A stretch of DNA of 64,000 nt from Symbiodinium natans (GCA_905221605.1 CAJNDS010002696.1:91001-155000), one strand, 5' to 3'; counted from the first letter of the stretch, positions 16,591 through 26,629 are shown. Translations and numbers: made by a program. Notes: generated from the letters alone by a model not told the origin.

Positions 16591-16932
16591 TGTTGCAAAT
16601 CCTAACCTAAACCCCAAACCCTAAACTCTCAACCCTAAACCCTCATTTAGGGGGGCCGTAGTTAGGGAGCGATACGGAGCACTAGGGAACAGCTGGGTCC
16701 CTAAGCCCCATATTTAGGCGGGGGTTTGGAACCTCTTCATTATGTAGCCATCTACCTGCTCGCACAGGGGGCTTTTGAGGGGAAAGCAGGTAAAGCAAGT
16801 AAGCCACATATAAGAGAGATTCAACCCCAAGCCCTAAACCCTAACTACAACGCTATTGTACCCTATAAACCCCCCAACAAGGCCTCCTTTCAGGGTTGAT
16901 TATGGGGATTCGAGGGCCTCATAGCCCCGTCC
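16591..16932. other. No gene recognised
   Basis: CCCTAAA variants at 16600-16645; otherwise unique DNA. Confidence 0.4.
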
Positions 16933-16977
16933 TGGCAGGCAGCTGAAGAGAAAGAGCAGGCTGGGGATTGGAGATAG
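16933..16977 (+). CDS. Short exon-like island
   Basis: Reads WQAAEEKEQAGDWR before TTTAGGG repeats. Weak. Confidence 0.3.
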   Translation, partial: WQAAEEKEQAGDWR

Positions 16978-17100
16978 GGTTTAGGGTTGAGGGTTCAGGG
17001 TTTTGGGTTCAGGGTTCAGGGTTCAGGGTTTCTAAAGAGGAGTTTAGGGTTTAGGGTTTAGGTATGGGTCGGCAGGAGGGGGGGGGGGGTGGATGGTGAG

Positions 17101-17172
17101 GGGGCGTTTGACATGGACGTGAACAGTGATCCCTGCATGCCACTTCGCCCCCGGATCTCCAAGCTCTATAAA
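17101..17172 (+). CDS. Exon-like island
   Basis: Reads GAFDMDVNSDPCMPLRPRIS then KLYK. DMDVNSD has spaced acidic residues but is too short to call an EF-hand. Confidence 0.4.
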
Positions 17173-18362
17173 CCCCACTGTCTCTCTTGGGGTTTAGGGT
17201 TTAGGGGTTAGGGTTTAGGGTTTAGGGTTTAGGGTTTTCAAGTCTTGGTGGAGTATGTTCAAGTTTTCCGGGCAGTGCTAAAGCGGGCTAAACTCGGGGG
17301 GTGTGCCACTTGAGCTTGACCTTAGTTTGAGTTCAAAGAATCTGCAAGAGAGAGATGCCACACCGGCCAACATTGGTACAAGACGGACGACAGATTCAAG
17401 GCTCAGGGCTCGGGGTTCCAGGTTGAAGGTTCATGGGTACTTCATGATAGAGTTAGAAGAAGGGTTAAACAAGTAACATATCTCCATAGCAGGTACCTTA
17501 AACGCTCTAAACCCGGTGTACCTTCAAGTAGCGCTTCCCGTGGTGCGCGCAACTGCTTTGCAAAGTTTCGCGTCAAGAAGGCGTAGAGAGCTCAGGCCCC
17601 AGGCATAGCATAACTGCAAGTAGACTCAAGGGATTAAGACTCGCACCCCTAAGGTTGCACCCCTCAAGGTTGTACCCCTACTACAACTACCCTGAGAGCC
17701 CAAGAACCCCTAAACCCTAAACCCTAAACCCTAAACCCGAAACCCTAAACCCTAAACCTTAAACCCTAAACCCTAAACCCTAAACCCTACCTTCAAGAAG
17801 AGTGTCCAGAACCCAAAGGTACAACCTTAAGGGCTCAAGGTACAACCCCCAGGGACATGTCGAAGCTGCGTCCAGCTCTCCCAAACAGAGAGCAGGGGGC
17901 TCTCCGAAAGGCTTATCCCTCGAAACTCGGATTAGGGGTCAGGGTTGTGTTTAGGGCTCAGGGTTTAGGGTTTAGAGTTTAGGGGTTGGTTTAAGGTTCG
18001 TTGACCTATAAGCATCTACATGAAGGTTGATCAATGTGATGCGTCTTCCTTGTAACTACAAAAACTACCCCTGACATACTCCTTGCGTCACTGTTGCTAC
18101 GACAGCTCTACACTAAAGTTCCCAAAGCCGACCCCCCCCCCCCCCCACCCCGAAAACAAGCCCTATTGCACAGGGTGGCCTTAGTGGGCGCAACATACTC
18201 CGCGAAAAGCCTGAAACCCCTCAAGCCTTCACACCCCTGCGACTCCCAGCTCCCAAACCCCCTTCAAAAAATCGCCCTAAAGCCTACAGCCCCAACACCC
18301 AAGACCCCAAACCCTAAACCCTAAACCCGAAACCCTAAACCTAAACTGAAGCCCCCAAAGCC
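17173..18362. other. No gene recognised; arrays at 17190-17240 and 17705-17790
   Basis: TTTAGGG at 17190-17240, CCCTAAA/CCCGAAA at 17705-17790 and 18310-18350, and a C14 run near 18130. The 76-codon proline-rich frame at 18094-18324 ends in repeat and is not convincing. Confidence 0.45.
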
Positions 18363-18459
18363 GAGCCCATGACGCGCGCCGTGGGCGGCCCGCGTGTGTT
18401 GGAGTCGGTAGTGCCGCCCGCCACCGTAGACGCGGCAGCCTCGGGCGTGGTCGGTTCGG
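18363..18459 (+). CDS. Exon-like island
   Basis: Reads EPMTRAVGGPRVLESVVPPA then TVDAAASGVVGSG; very GC-rich. Unrecognised. Confidence 0.4.
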
Positions 18460-18940
18460 GGCTTGGGGGGGCGGGTTGAGGGGTTTAGGGTTTAGTGTTT
18501 GGGGTTTAGGGTTTAGGGAGGCTTAGGATGCCTTAGGGTTGCGTCTTTAGGATTTGAGGGTTTTTCGTGAGGTTCAGTGCCGCAGGGTTCTTTTTCGGGC
18601 AAAGCCCACTTTAGGCAGTGAGCGCTAGGAACTTGAACCGCAAGCTGGACATGTGCCCTGCCTGGTGCTGGAAGCCATCTAACACTAAAGTACCCTCTAC
18701 TATGCCCTAGATGCCCTGTATACCCTAAATGCCCCAAATACCCTGAAAAAATGCCCGAAACTCCAGACCACTATATGGAAGCACAACCCACTAACCCCAA
18801 AACCCTAAACTCCTGAAGCCCCAACGCAAACCCCATAAGCCCGCAATATCCGGAAGCCCTCAACGCCAACCACCCCTTGAAGACCTCCCAAAACACCCCA
18901 AACGCACTCAAAGCCCTGAAGCCCCAAACTCGACGGGTTT
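18460..18940. other. Repeat-derived DNA, no gene
   Basis: TTTAGGG-like units at 18480-18520 followed by AAACCC/CCTGAA variants; minus-strand frame is repeat translation. Confidence 0.45.
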
Positions 18941-18949
18941 ATAGTTTAG

Positions 18950-19112
18950 GTTTAGGGCTAGACCCCCAAGCAGCTCTAAATGCCGAGATGCTTTTAGGGT
19001 TTAGGGTTTAGGGCTAGACCCCCAAGCAGCTCTAAAATCCCAGGATGCCGAGATGCTTTTAGGGTTTAGGCTAGACCCAAAAATCAGCTTAAAATCCCGG
19101 ATGCCGAGATGC
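18950..19112 (+). repeat. About 65-bp tandem repeat built on a TTTAGGG seed
   Basis: GCTAGACCCCCAAGCAGCTC ... ATGCCGAGATGCTTTTAGGG occurs two and a half times (near 18957, 19013, 19070), the last copy diverged. The TTTAGGG length differs between copies. Confidence 0.8.
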
Positions 19113-19199
19113 TGCGCGACTTTCTGGGCCGGTGCCCTGCCCCGGAAGCCGCGGAGGGGCGCTGACGGCTTCGTACTGGGCCGGGCTGCGTCGCTGTTT

Positions 19200-19345
19200 C
19201 GAACGGGTTTGGGGTTTAGGGTTTAGGGTTTAGGGTTTAGGGTTTGGGGTGTGGGTTTGGGGTTTGGGGTTTGAGGTGTAGGGTTTAGGGTTTGGAGTTC
19301 AGGTTTGGGGTGTAGGGTGTAGGGTTTTGGGCTTAGGTAGGTGAA
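19200..19345 (+). repeat. TTTAGGG/TTTGGGG/GTGTAGG variants
   Basis: Telomere-like array grading into TTTGGGG and GTGTAGG units. Confidence 0.8.
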
Positions 19346-19477
19346 TCATGGCTCAGCTTTTGATCGCCTCCACCCCCATGTTAATACCCTCTTGAGCCCA
19401 GAAGCCGCGGTGTTAAGGAGTGGAGATTTGTTTGAGGTGTTTCGAGCCTAGTAAAATTTAGGGCTTAGGATATACTT

Positions 19478-19599
19478 ACCCAGACGCCTGGGAAAGCCAA
19501 AAAGTAGTCCAAACAGTAAAACCCCCATCTAGGTTATGCTTAGAACCCTTCAGAACTTCAGGGAAATCACTTTTTGGATCCTCCTAGGGGTCTGGGTAC
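19478..19599 (+). mobile_element. Family-S inverted-repeat element
   Basis: ACCCAGACGCCTGGGAAAGCC at the left and GGATCCTCCTAGGGGTCTGG at the right. Copies at about 21990-22205, 43236-43425 and 50731-50848. Confidence 0.7.
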
Positions 19600-19841
19600 G
19601 GGTGGTAAGAGTTTGGTAAAACTTCGGTTTAGGGTTTAGTGTTAGGGTTTAGGGTAGGAGTTCAGCCGAGTTTTGACTCGAGAGTATGTATCACGATAGG
19701 GGAATCGCAATCGGCTGGCAACCCCCCTGAGCCCCCCCCTAAACCCTCATGGTTTTGGATGAAAAGGGGTCAGCTTGACATTCGACAGAGGACACCGACT
19801 CCCAAAGCGAAACTCCCAGCTTGTAACCCTTGAGCCGCGCC

Positions 19842-19982
19842 ATGAGTGCCCGATTGCTCCACGCACAGACCCGGCTGGACGCGCCTCCACAGAACGTGGT
19901 GGATGCGCTGATCGCAGACTTTGCCAGCCATCCCAGTACCTTTCCCGCACCGTGGAGGAGGGCAAAAAAACCTAAATCCTAA
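19842..19982 (+). CDS. Short ORF or exon, unknown
   Basis: ATG at 19842 opens a 46-codon frame to TAA: MSARLLHAQTRLDAPPQNVV then DALIADFASHPSTF. Coding-like codons up to about 19955, then A- and C-rich, where a donor may lie. Confidence 0.4.
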   Translation: MSARLLHAQTRLDAPPQNVVDALIADFASHPSTFPAPWRRAKKPKS

Positions 19983-20522
19983 CCTTACACCCCTAAACCG
20001 CAGCAAGTCGCAAGGATGCATGACAGGGCTAAACACGGGGTTCAAGGAGTACCTTTTTGAGGTTTAGGGTTTTCGGGTGCAAGGGATCCTTTACAAGGAT
20101 TATAGTAGTCGGGGCATGACCGTTTGGTAGCTCGGTCATTATGGGGAAATGAAATCCTTTAAGGGTGCAAGATTTAGTGTTTCAAGCTTGTATCATAATA
20201 TATATATATATTATACTGCTATACATACATGCATACATACATACATACACACACGAATTTGGGGGGGAATAAGGTACCTGATTCTGCAGTTCTGTAAGTG
20301 GGGGTAGGGAGTCGTGATTTTGGATACTTATCGGGGTTCAGGGTTTGTGTTGGGTTTTAGATTTATAGGGTTTATGGGGTTTAGGGTTTAGGATTTAGGG
20401 TTTCTGGGGTTAGGGTTTAGGATTTGGGGGCGTAGGCTTAGGATCTAGGATTTGTGTGTTAGGGTTTAGGATTTGGGGTCTAGGATTTAGGGGACAGGGT
20501 GTGCCACAAGAGGCATCTCCGA
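19983..20522. other. Microsatellites and TTTAGGG variants, no gene
   Basis: AT and CATA repeats at 20190-20255; TTTAGGG/ATTTAGG variants at 20340-20490. Confidence 0.5.
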
Positions 20523-20525
20523 TGT

Positions 20526-20590
20526 CGTCGGGCCCACGCTTGGCGCGGAATGGTGGTGGCAGGCCGCCGCTTTTGGGCGCAATGCCTTGA
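20526..20590 (+). CDS. Short exon-like island
   Basis: Reads VVGPTLGAEWWWQAAAFGRN, or MSSGPRLARNGGGRPPLL in the next frame. Ambiguous. Confidence 0.25.
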
Positions 20591-20928
20591 GCCCTCTCAG
20601 CCCTAAACCCTAACCCTACCCTAGACCCTAAACCCTAAACCCTACCCCTAAACCCCAAACCCTAAACCCTAACCCTTCCAGGGATGACAGCCTAAACCCC
20701 CCCAAAGGCCTGACTTAAACTCCCTCAGCCAATGACTGGACTTCACAAATGGCACGTGCACATCGTTTCGGCCTTGGGTTTGCGCAAGTCTGGATTCTAA
20801 GGGTAGATACATGGTCCCTCAAACCTAAAACCCGATTGAGAAAGGGTTTAAAGCCCAGCCTAGTAGCTAAACCCTAAACCCGAAACCCTAAACCCTAAAC
20901 CCTAAACCCTAAACGCCCCGAACCCTAG
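20591..20928. repeat. CCCTAAA arrays with a decayed family-Q end
   Basis: Arrays at 20600-20690 and 20868-20918. TAAGGGTAGATACATGGTCC at about 20800 matches the end of family-Q elements. Confidence 0.6.
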
Positions 20929-20984
20929 CACTTGCGCAAGGATGTGGACGACACCGATCCTCCCAAGGCCACCAGCTCCTCGTG
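20929..20984 (+). CDS. Exon-like island
   Basis: Reads HLRKDVDDTDPPKATSSSC after AACCCTAG. It ends at TGT followed by GTTTCCC, the start of a family-Q element, which would supply a GT donor. Confidence 0.5.
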
Positions 20985-21175
20985 TGTTTCCCTAAGGGTC
21001 CATGTACCTTAGGGGTTTAGGGTTTAGGGTTTAGGGTTTAGGGTTTAGGATTTTCCCTAAGCGTCCATGTACCTCATTAGTGTGTACTTGGGCCCTAACG
21101 TCCCTAGATAGGAGGTACCTTCAGGCCCCAGTATTCCATATTTAGGTACATGAACCCTTACGGTTTCGTATCTCA
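20985..21175 (+). mobile_element. Family-Q element carrying a TTTAGGG array with flanking duplication
   Basis: TTTCCCTAAGGGTCCATGTA occurs at about 20987 and again (one mismatch) at 21052. Five TTTAGGG units lie between the copies. The right end is AGGTACATGAACCCTTACGG, the inverse of the left. Confidence 0.8.
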
Positions 21176-21179
21176 CAGC

Positions 21180-21372
21180 CTAGGGTTTAGGGTTTGGGGT
21201 CAGGGTATAGGTTTTTCGGGGTTTATAGGGTTTATGCTTTGGGCTTCAAGAGTTTGCTTATAGAGTTTAGGGTTGTCTGGGTTTGGGGTTGAGGGCTAGA
21301 CCCTAACCCTAAACCCTAAAACCCTAAACCCAGGGGTAAAGGGTTGGGGTTACATGGGCGCTTCTGCTGCAG
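21180..21372. repeat. TTTAGGG and CCCTAAA variants
   Basis: Degenerate repeats to 21330, then a CTGCTGCAG acceptor at 21372. Confidence 0.5.
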
Positions 21373-21448
21373 CGGATCGTGCTTGGACCAAGCCACCAAC
21401 GGTACGGTTCTCGATCACCTCGTTCCGGGACTCGAAGAGAACAGCCCT
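21373..21448 (+). CDS. Exon-like island
   Basis: After CTGCTGCAG it reads DRAWTKPPTVRFSITSFRDS then KRTAL and stops exactly where the family-E element begins. Confidence 0.5.
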
Positions 21449-21564
21449 CTTGGAGGTTCATGGTACTTATTAACCAATTTTAACTTTAACTGTACTTTAG
21501 AACTGCACTTATAACCTTCTTAGGGGGCTTATAAGTGGGTTGAAAAGTACCATGAACCTCCAAG
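21449..21564 (+). mobile_element. Family-E inverted-repeat element
   Basis: CTTGGAGGTTCATGGTACTT at the left pairs with AAAAGTACCATGAACCTCCA at the right. It starts CT and ends AG and directly follows an exon island. Other copies: 34535-34659 and part at 52908-52960. Confidence 0.8.
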
Positions 21565-21760
21565 TTGTAAATGTCGGGCTCACAGATGACCACACAGTGA
21601 GCGCACACGCTCAAAAAGAACATACCTGCAACGCGTCGCCTTCCCCCATTGTATGGCTAGATAAACTTTAGCGCCTCCACCCTAAGCCTTATTTTCATAT
21701 TAGGCCCTACAGTTTCTGCCCTAGCCCTAAATCGAAAACGTTACCCACAAATAGACTCAG

Positions 21761-21845
21761 AATCGGCAGTTGGAGGTGTACCATACAGATTGCAACATCT
21801 TCCTGAAAGACGGTGAGGCGACCAAACTCTTTCCTGAGCCTTGGC
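21761..21845 (+). CDS. Exon-like island
   Basis: After ACTCAG it reads NRQLEVYHTDCNIFLKDGEA then TKLFPEPW. Good coding character; unrecognised. Confidence 0.5.
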
Positions 21846-21887
21846 ACTTTTTGGGTTCAGGGTCCCTAAACCCTCAGCTCAGCCCCT

Positions 21888-21888
<1 letters not shown>

Positions 21889-21942
<54 letters not shown>
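21889..21942. repeat. Poly-C tract of about 54 bases
   Basis: An uninterrupted C run just downstream of an exon island. True length may differ, since such runs sequence poorly. Confidence 0.9.
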
Positions 21943-21944
<2 letters not shown>

Positions 21945-21989
21945 GCCCTACACCCCAGACTCAAGACCCGAAGCTCTCAGCCCTCAACC

Positions 21990-22205
21990 CTACCCGGGAG
22001 GATCCAGAAAGTAGATCCCCTTGTAAAGGTTCCGAAACATGACCCAAGAGTAGTCGAGGGATTCCTCAAAGGGTTCCTAAGAATGACCCAATAGTAGTAT
22101 CTAGGGATCCCCTCAAGGGTTCCTCAACGTGACCCAAGAGTAGTGTAGCGTACTATTTGGGGGGTCGACTTGGATCATCCCAGGGGTCTGGGAGGGTGGT
22201 TGCAA
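21990..22205 (+). mobile_element. Family-S element with internal triplication
   Basis: Starts GGGAGGATCCAGAAAGTAG and ends CCCAGGGGTCTGGGAGG. An approximately 55-60 bp unit ending TGACCCAAGAGTAG occurs three times inside. Confidence 0.7.
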
Positions 22206-22269
22206 CAACTTCGGGTTGTAAGTGTTTCGGACGTCAAGCTGAGCTTTGCTTGCCCAGTGACCCTTTCAA

Positions 22270-22380
22270 TGGATCAGTGGAACCCTAAACCCTACACCCT
22301 AAACCCTAAAAACACAAAAACCTAATCCCCAAACCCTGAACCCTAAACCCTAAACCCCAAACCCTAAATCTTGAAGCCTA
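22270..22380. repeat. CCCTAAA variants
   Basis: CCCTAAA, CCCCAAA and CCCTACA units. Confidence 0.75.
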
Positions 22381-22481
22381 ATTTCAGTTGTGGGCTGACC
22401 TCCATGGCTTCTGCGGGGTTCGGAGGCTTGAGGGTTGGAGTTCAAGGACCCTGTTGTAGGGGTTACGCGCTCACACCCTAG

Positions 22482-22639
22482 TATCATGGGTTCCCTACTA
22501 CCCCCCTCTATACTACCCCGTCTAGGTTCCCCCCTTAGATGACCTTAAGTAGGCTTAACGATCCCTAAATCGCCTTAATTATGGGGGGGAACCTAGGCGG
22601 GGGGTAGTATAGAGAGGGGTAGTAGGGGAACCCATGATA
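22482..22639 (+). mobile_element. Family-F inverted-repeat element
   Basis: TATCATGGGTTCCCTACTAC pairs with GTAGTAGGGGAACCCATGAT; the inner arm CCCCTCTATACTACCCC pairs with GGGGTAGTATAGAGAGGGG. A second copy is at 40792-40898. Confidence 0.8.
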
Positions 22640-22735
22640 AGAACTCATCCCGAAACCATGTAACTACAAAACACTAGGTCCTAGACCCTAAACCCTAACC
22701 CTCTAAGGACTGGAGTTCGGTGCTCTACCTTTCAG

Positions 22736-22924
22736 ACATCGGCGGTGCCACGGCGGTTTTCGAAGGAGCCGAGGCGCGCTACCATGGCAAGGAAGCGACA
22801 GGCAAATGATGTATTATTTGTTATACTACTATGTGATCTGATCTTACCGTTCGCACAAAATGCCCTGGAGTCACCCCCTCTAGTAAGCCCGGTACACCTT
22901 GAGCCCGGAACCAGCAAACCTTGA
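22736..22924 (+). CDS. Exon-like island overlapping a possible small secreted ORF
   Basis: After CTACCTTTCAG one frame reads DIGGATAVFEGAEARYHGKE then ATGK. In another frame ATG at 22784 (context ACCATGG) opens 46 codons to TGA at 22924: MARKRQANDVLFVILLCDLI then LPFAQ, resembling a short signal peptide. Only one can be real; the GC-rich first frame is likelier. Confidence 0.35.
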   Translation, partial: TSAVPRRFSKEPRRATMARKRQANDVLFVILLCDLILPFAQNALESPPLVSPVHLEPGTSKP

Positions 22925-23147
22925 GCTCAGAAAATTTTGGGACTTGCAGGTGTCTGCCCAACCCCGACACGCTCAAGAACAACACTCTAAACCATTTAAA
23001 GCTCAAGGCCAATGCAAATCCTAACGCCTTAAACCCGGAACCCTGAACCCCATAATGCAAACCATGAAGAGGCTAAATATGCATTATTGCCCTGAAGATT
23101 GTTGAGAAGCCATTATCATGATTCTGATTCTTGCTCTCATTATTTAG

Positions 23148-23218
23148 AGCTCGGGGAAGCAGGTGCTCTCCGTGTGGCCATCGCCCGGCAGGTGCCTCTT
23201 GGCAGCTTGTGTCCTGGT
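23148..23218 (+). CDS. Exon-like island
   Basis: After TATTTAG it reads ELGEAGALRVAIARQVPLGS then LCPG. TTTAGGG array follows at 23226-23285. Confidence 0.45.
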
Positions 23219-23411
23219 TAGCCCAATTTAGGGTTAGGGTTTAGGGTTTAGGGTTTAGGGTTTAGGGTTTAGGGTTTAGGGCTGAAGGGGTGTTCGAACG
23301 TGCAAGTCAAGTTGAGGCCGGCAGGTCAACCCCTCAGGCCCGTTCACACCCCCCCCCTTAGCCCTAGCCCTCCACCCTAAGCCCTACACACCTTTGCACC
23401 CTTTCTAATTC

Positions 23412-23535
23412 TACAGGGTGGGGCCCCCTAGTTATAAGTAGAGTTATAAGGGCCCTAAATTGGGTTATAAGGACCCTAAGTTAGGTTATAAGTCCCTTAA
23501 CTACAGTTAGTATAGTAAGGGGGCCCCACCCTGTA
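23412..23535 (+). mobile_element. Family-D element, 124 bp
   Basis: TACAGGGTGGGGCCCCCTAG at the left and CCCCACCCTGTA at the right. The interior repeats GGTTATAAGG with CCCTAA spacers. Near-identical copies at 26051, 27027 and 33758; inverted copy at 38557. No consistent target duplication. Confidence 0.85.
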
Positions 23536-23714
23536 CACCCTCCAACCTGAAGCTCTCCACCCTAAGCCCTAAACCATCCCTTCACCCAGCACTCTGCTGC
23601 ATTCACAGGTATTTGCTTTTCCCCGGCACACGGTTGCACTGCGTGCTCCATCCCGAAGAACGGCGGCCCGGCGACAGGCGGATCTTGGGTTAAGCCCTAA
23701 ACCACTCTTACCTA

Positions 23715-23880
23715 CATGTATTTAAATAGATAAATAAATAAATAAATATATATATATATATAATATAATATAGTATAATATAATATAATCTGATATAATT
23801 TTATATAATATACTATTTATATAATTTAATATAATACAATAATATAATATACTCTAATTATATATATATATACCTGTAAA
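23715..23880. repeat. AT-rich TATA/AATATA tract
   Basis: About 160 bp of TATATA, AATATA and TAAATA repeats, one of the few AT-rich stretches. Confidence 0.85.
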
Positions 23881-24360
23881 CCTTACGCCCGTGGTGGGCA
23901 TGGGCACAGCAGTTCGCGGGCATACGGCGGTTCGTCGGCATAGGCACCCAGGGAGGTCCAGGGGGGGGCCTAGGGTCTCAGGGTTTTTTTTATGCCCAAT
24001 GAGGAGTTTAAGGTTTCTGTATAGTCAGGGAAAATCAGAGAGCTTGAGGCGGTCGCTTGAAGGCGTGTTGTGAGGGGCTTAGGGTATGGAGTCTGAGGTT
24101 TAAACTTGAAAATTGTCTTAATGTTATGGGCTGCTTTGGGCGCGTGGGTATTTTGCTATCGTGTGAGAAGCTGCTTGACTAGTGAAAGGTAGAACCTGAG
24201 ATGCTGAACCCTAATGCCTAAACCCCTAAAACCTAAAGCCCAACCGCAAAGGCTTTTGATTATAGCTGTTTAGGGCCGCCAAATCCCCCCTGTCTTGGAG
24301 TTACCCTAAAGCCCGACTATCAACCCCCGAACCCTCTGCAAGGTTCCACGCGTTCATATA
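23881..24360. other. No gene recognised
   Basis: Unique DNA with a 60-codon frame at 23891-24073 lacking family character. Confidence 0.4.
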
Positions 24361-24474
24361 CTAGGACCCAGAGTAGGCCCTTATTCCTTTCTTTCAGGGG
24401 TTTAGGTTCCCTTATGAGCCCCTTTAATCCAACAAGGGCAGGCTCTTTATTCCCAGGTTACTCTCGCCTCTGAC
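24361..24474 (+). mobile_element. Family-B introner-like element
   Basis: Begins CTAGGACCCAGAGTAGG; the core TTATTCCCAGGTTACTCTC is intact but the 3' CTAG is lost. TATA lies on both sides (24357-24360, 24475-24478), which may be a duplication or simply AT-rich flank. Confidence 0.65.
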
Positions 24475-24531
24475 TATATAGTCTCGTACATGCATATGCA
24501 TGTATGTACATATCTGTATAGACATATACAT

Positions 24532-24600
24532 TTTGGGGACGACATGAACCCTAAATGGGTTCATGGTCCATACCCCCTCGACAGGAATGATAATCGTACC
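24532..24600. mobile_element. Family-I fragment
   Basis: GGGGACGACATGAACCCTAA pairs with GGGTTCATGGTCCATACCCC; shorter than the copies at 25954 and 39402. Confidence 0.5.
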
Positions 24601-24699
24601 CGTTTAGGGTTTAGGGTGTCTCAATCGAGGGGGGGCGCGCGCTGGTGCTAACAGCACCCAGGCGCGTGCCCCGAGTTGTGGACCCCGCTCCACCCTCAC

Positions 24700-24811
24700 C
24701 TTTGTGGTGCTTTGCTGTAACTTTACATCTTTAGCCTTCTTGGGTTTATTGGGTTTCTTAAGAAGGCAGCTAAAAATTAAATTTATAGCTACCCTGCTAA
24801 GAGCAGCCAAG
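24700..24811 (+). mobile_element. Introner L (TCAC TSD), 112 bp
   Basis: Begins CTTTGTGGTGCTTTGCTG and ends AGAGCAGCCAAG. TCAC at 24696-24699 and 24812-24815. Same family as the nested copy in the ankyrin gene. Confidence 0.83.
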
Positions 24812-24985
24812 TCACCTTGACCTTTGCGGGCTTAGGATTTAAAAGTCAGACCCCTGAGTCGGCTCGGCCAAACCCCCCCCCGCCCCTTATGGGTTTAGGT
24901 TTAGGGTTTAGGGTAAGACTCTAAAAACCCCAGAAAGCCTAGAAACCCGAACAACCCTAAAAGCCCTAAACACCCCTAGAAACCC

Positions 24986-25063
24986 GAAGACTTGCGAAGG
25001 ATCACTTTGCTGATTAACTGGTGGACTCAACAGCCTGCAGGCCTTTGCCTCTCGCCCCCCGAG
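24986..25063 (+). CDS. Exon-like island
   Basis: Reads EDLRRITLLINWWTQQPAGL then CLSPPE. Good coding character. Unrecognised. Confidence 0.5.
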
Positions 25064-25679
25064 CTTTTTTTTAATATAGTTTTTTTTGGGGGGAGGGGGA
25101 ATTTAGGGTTTGGGATTTGCGGTTTGGGGCTTAGGGCTTCTGATTCTAATAAAGGATGGTTTGAGGCTTAGGTTGAGAGTTTGGGGGTTAGGGTTTAGGA
25201 ATTGGCATCAAGGGTTTAGTCCTTTGAAACCTCGACAGTCTAAGAAGTTTCGTCGGACGGCTTGGTAGAAGCATGTTCATCCCTTTCCCTCAATGGGAGT
25301 TCTGAGGGTTTTGGCTTTACTCATGGTCAGTTGCGTTGCTAGGATGCTTGTGGTAACTTCTGCCTTGTGCCTCGTTTTATGTGGGTAGTTGTTTCGTATC
25401 ATTTTGTTTTTTGGGCTATTGGGCATGACTAAGACGAAGCTAAGAGCCATTTGGAGCCGTTGTTCGGGATTCGTCTGGATGAGCCACGTCGTAGACTCCC
25501 AAGCCTAGAGCGGGTTAGGTTAGGGTTTACAGGATTCAGGAGTTGCACATCCTCGCAGCCGGATCAGGGAAAAGGATTCAACTCCTTGGCGCAGAGTTTA
25601 GGGTTGAGGGGTTGAGGACCAACCCTTGAAACCCTAACCCCAAACACAGGACAAACCCTAAACCCCTCTCCTCTGAGGC
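25064..25679. other. No gene recognised
   Basis: TTTAGGG-like units at 25100-25215 and 25520-25540; otherwise unique DNA. Confidence 0.4.
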
Positions 25680-25781
25680 CCATCCCCGGCGCTCCCAGCG
25701 GCACACGCGCCTGAACCGCCGCTCCCTGCGGCCGCAGCGCAGGCCGTTGAGGCCCTCGACCGGGTGTGTGTTGTGCGTGAC
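25680..25781 (+). CDS. Exon-like island
   Basis: Reads APEPPLPAAAAQAVEALDRV then CVVRD, with strong GC3. It ends at a family-Q element whose far side starts another exon island, so the two are probably adjacent exons. Confidence 0.55.
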
Positions 25782-25784
25782 AGA

Positions 25785-25895
25785 GTCCCTAAGGCTCCAT
25801 GTACCCATAGAGTAGATACCTAGGCCTTAAAGGGGTTCCTATAAGGGTACCTTAAGGCCTAAGTATCTACTATAAGGGTACATGGAGCCTTTGGG
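25785..25895 (+). mobile_element. Family-Q element between two exon islands
   Basis: CCCTAAGGCTCCATGTACCC pairs with GGGTACATGGAGCCTTTGGG; the interior GATACCTAGGCCTTAA also pairs. GAGT/AGTG flanks suggest a short duplication that I cannot define. Confidence 0.72.
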
Positions 25896-25949
25896 AGTGC
25901 GCTGGTCAATCAGCTATACTACCTGCAAGCCCGCATGAACCCCTCAACC
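25896..25949 (+). CDS. Exon-like island
   Basis: Reads SALVNQLYYLQARMNPST, 18 codons with no repeat content. Bounded by element Q on the left and by a GTAT-flanked family-I element on the right. Confidence 0.55.
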
Positions 25950-25953
25950 GTAT

Positions 25954-26044
25954 CTTGGGGACCACATGAACCCCAAAATTGGGGTCATGCACGCTATGCA
26001 AGTACAAAACCTATTCAGCTTTCAGGGGCCATGTGGTCTCCAAG
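25954..26044 (+). mobile_element. Family-I introner-like element
   Basis: Begins CTTGGGGACCACATGAACCC and ends GGCCATGTGGTCTCCAAG. Flanks are GTAT and GTAA, three of four identical; GT...AG termini would let it splice. Confidence 0.72.
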
Positions 26045-26050
26045 GTAAGC

Positions 26051-26174
26051 TACAGGGTGGGGCCCCCTAGTTATAAGTAGAGTTATAAGGGCCCTAAATT
26101 GGGTTATAAGGACCCTAAGTTAGGTTATAAGTCCCTTAACTACAGTTAGTATAGTAAAGGGGCCCCACCCTGTA
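26051..26174 (+). mobile_element. Family-D element, 124 bp
   Basis: Same ends and interior as 23412-23535, placed six bases after the family-I element. Beyond it GLGAEVGRVVGSSALTLNPL is readable, perhaps the continued exon. Confidence 0.82.
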
Positions 26175-26489
26175 GGTCTTGGGGCTGAAGTTGGCAGGGT
26201 TGTGGGATCATCTGCGTTGACCTTGAATCCGCTCCCCCTGATATAAATAGCCCCAATCCCGATTGTACTTCAAAATTCGAGAACCCGAATTAAACCCTAA
26301 ACCCTAAGCTACAACAAGTTGATCTTAGGATGCCTCATAAAAATATGTATTTTGTGTGTCGGGTTTAAAGCCCTATGGTAAGCAAGCCCTGGGCCCTCCA
26401 ACTCCCAAAGCTTCAACTCAATAACCCCAAACTCTAAGCCCACCTGCATATACCCCGAATCACCGAAACGCGACATCCTAAAGCGGAAG

Positions 26490-26515
26490 CCTACCTCAAC
26501 CCTCAACCCTAAACC

Positions 26516-26547
<32 letters not shown>

Positions 26548-26627
26548 ACCCTAAACCCTAAACCCTAAACCCTAACCCTAAACCCTAAACCCTAAACCCT
26601 AAACCCTAAACCCTAAACCCTAAACCT
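26490..26627. repeat. CCCTCAA then CCCTAAA array
   Basis: Seven CCCTCAA units pass into about twelve CCCTAAA units. Confidence 0.9.
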
Positions 26628-26629
26628 CG

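Noticed and set aside
17101-17172. EF-hand loop in DMDVNSDPCM
   Set aside because: Lacks the conserved glycine and the helix that should follow.
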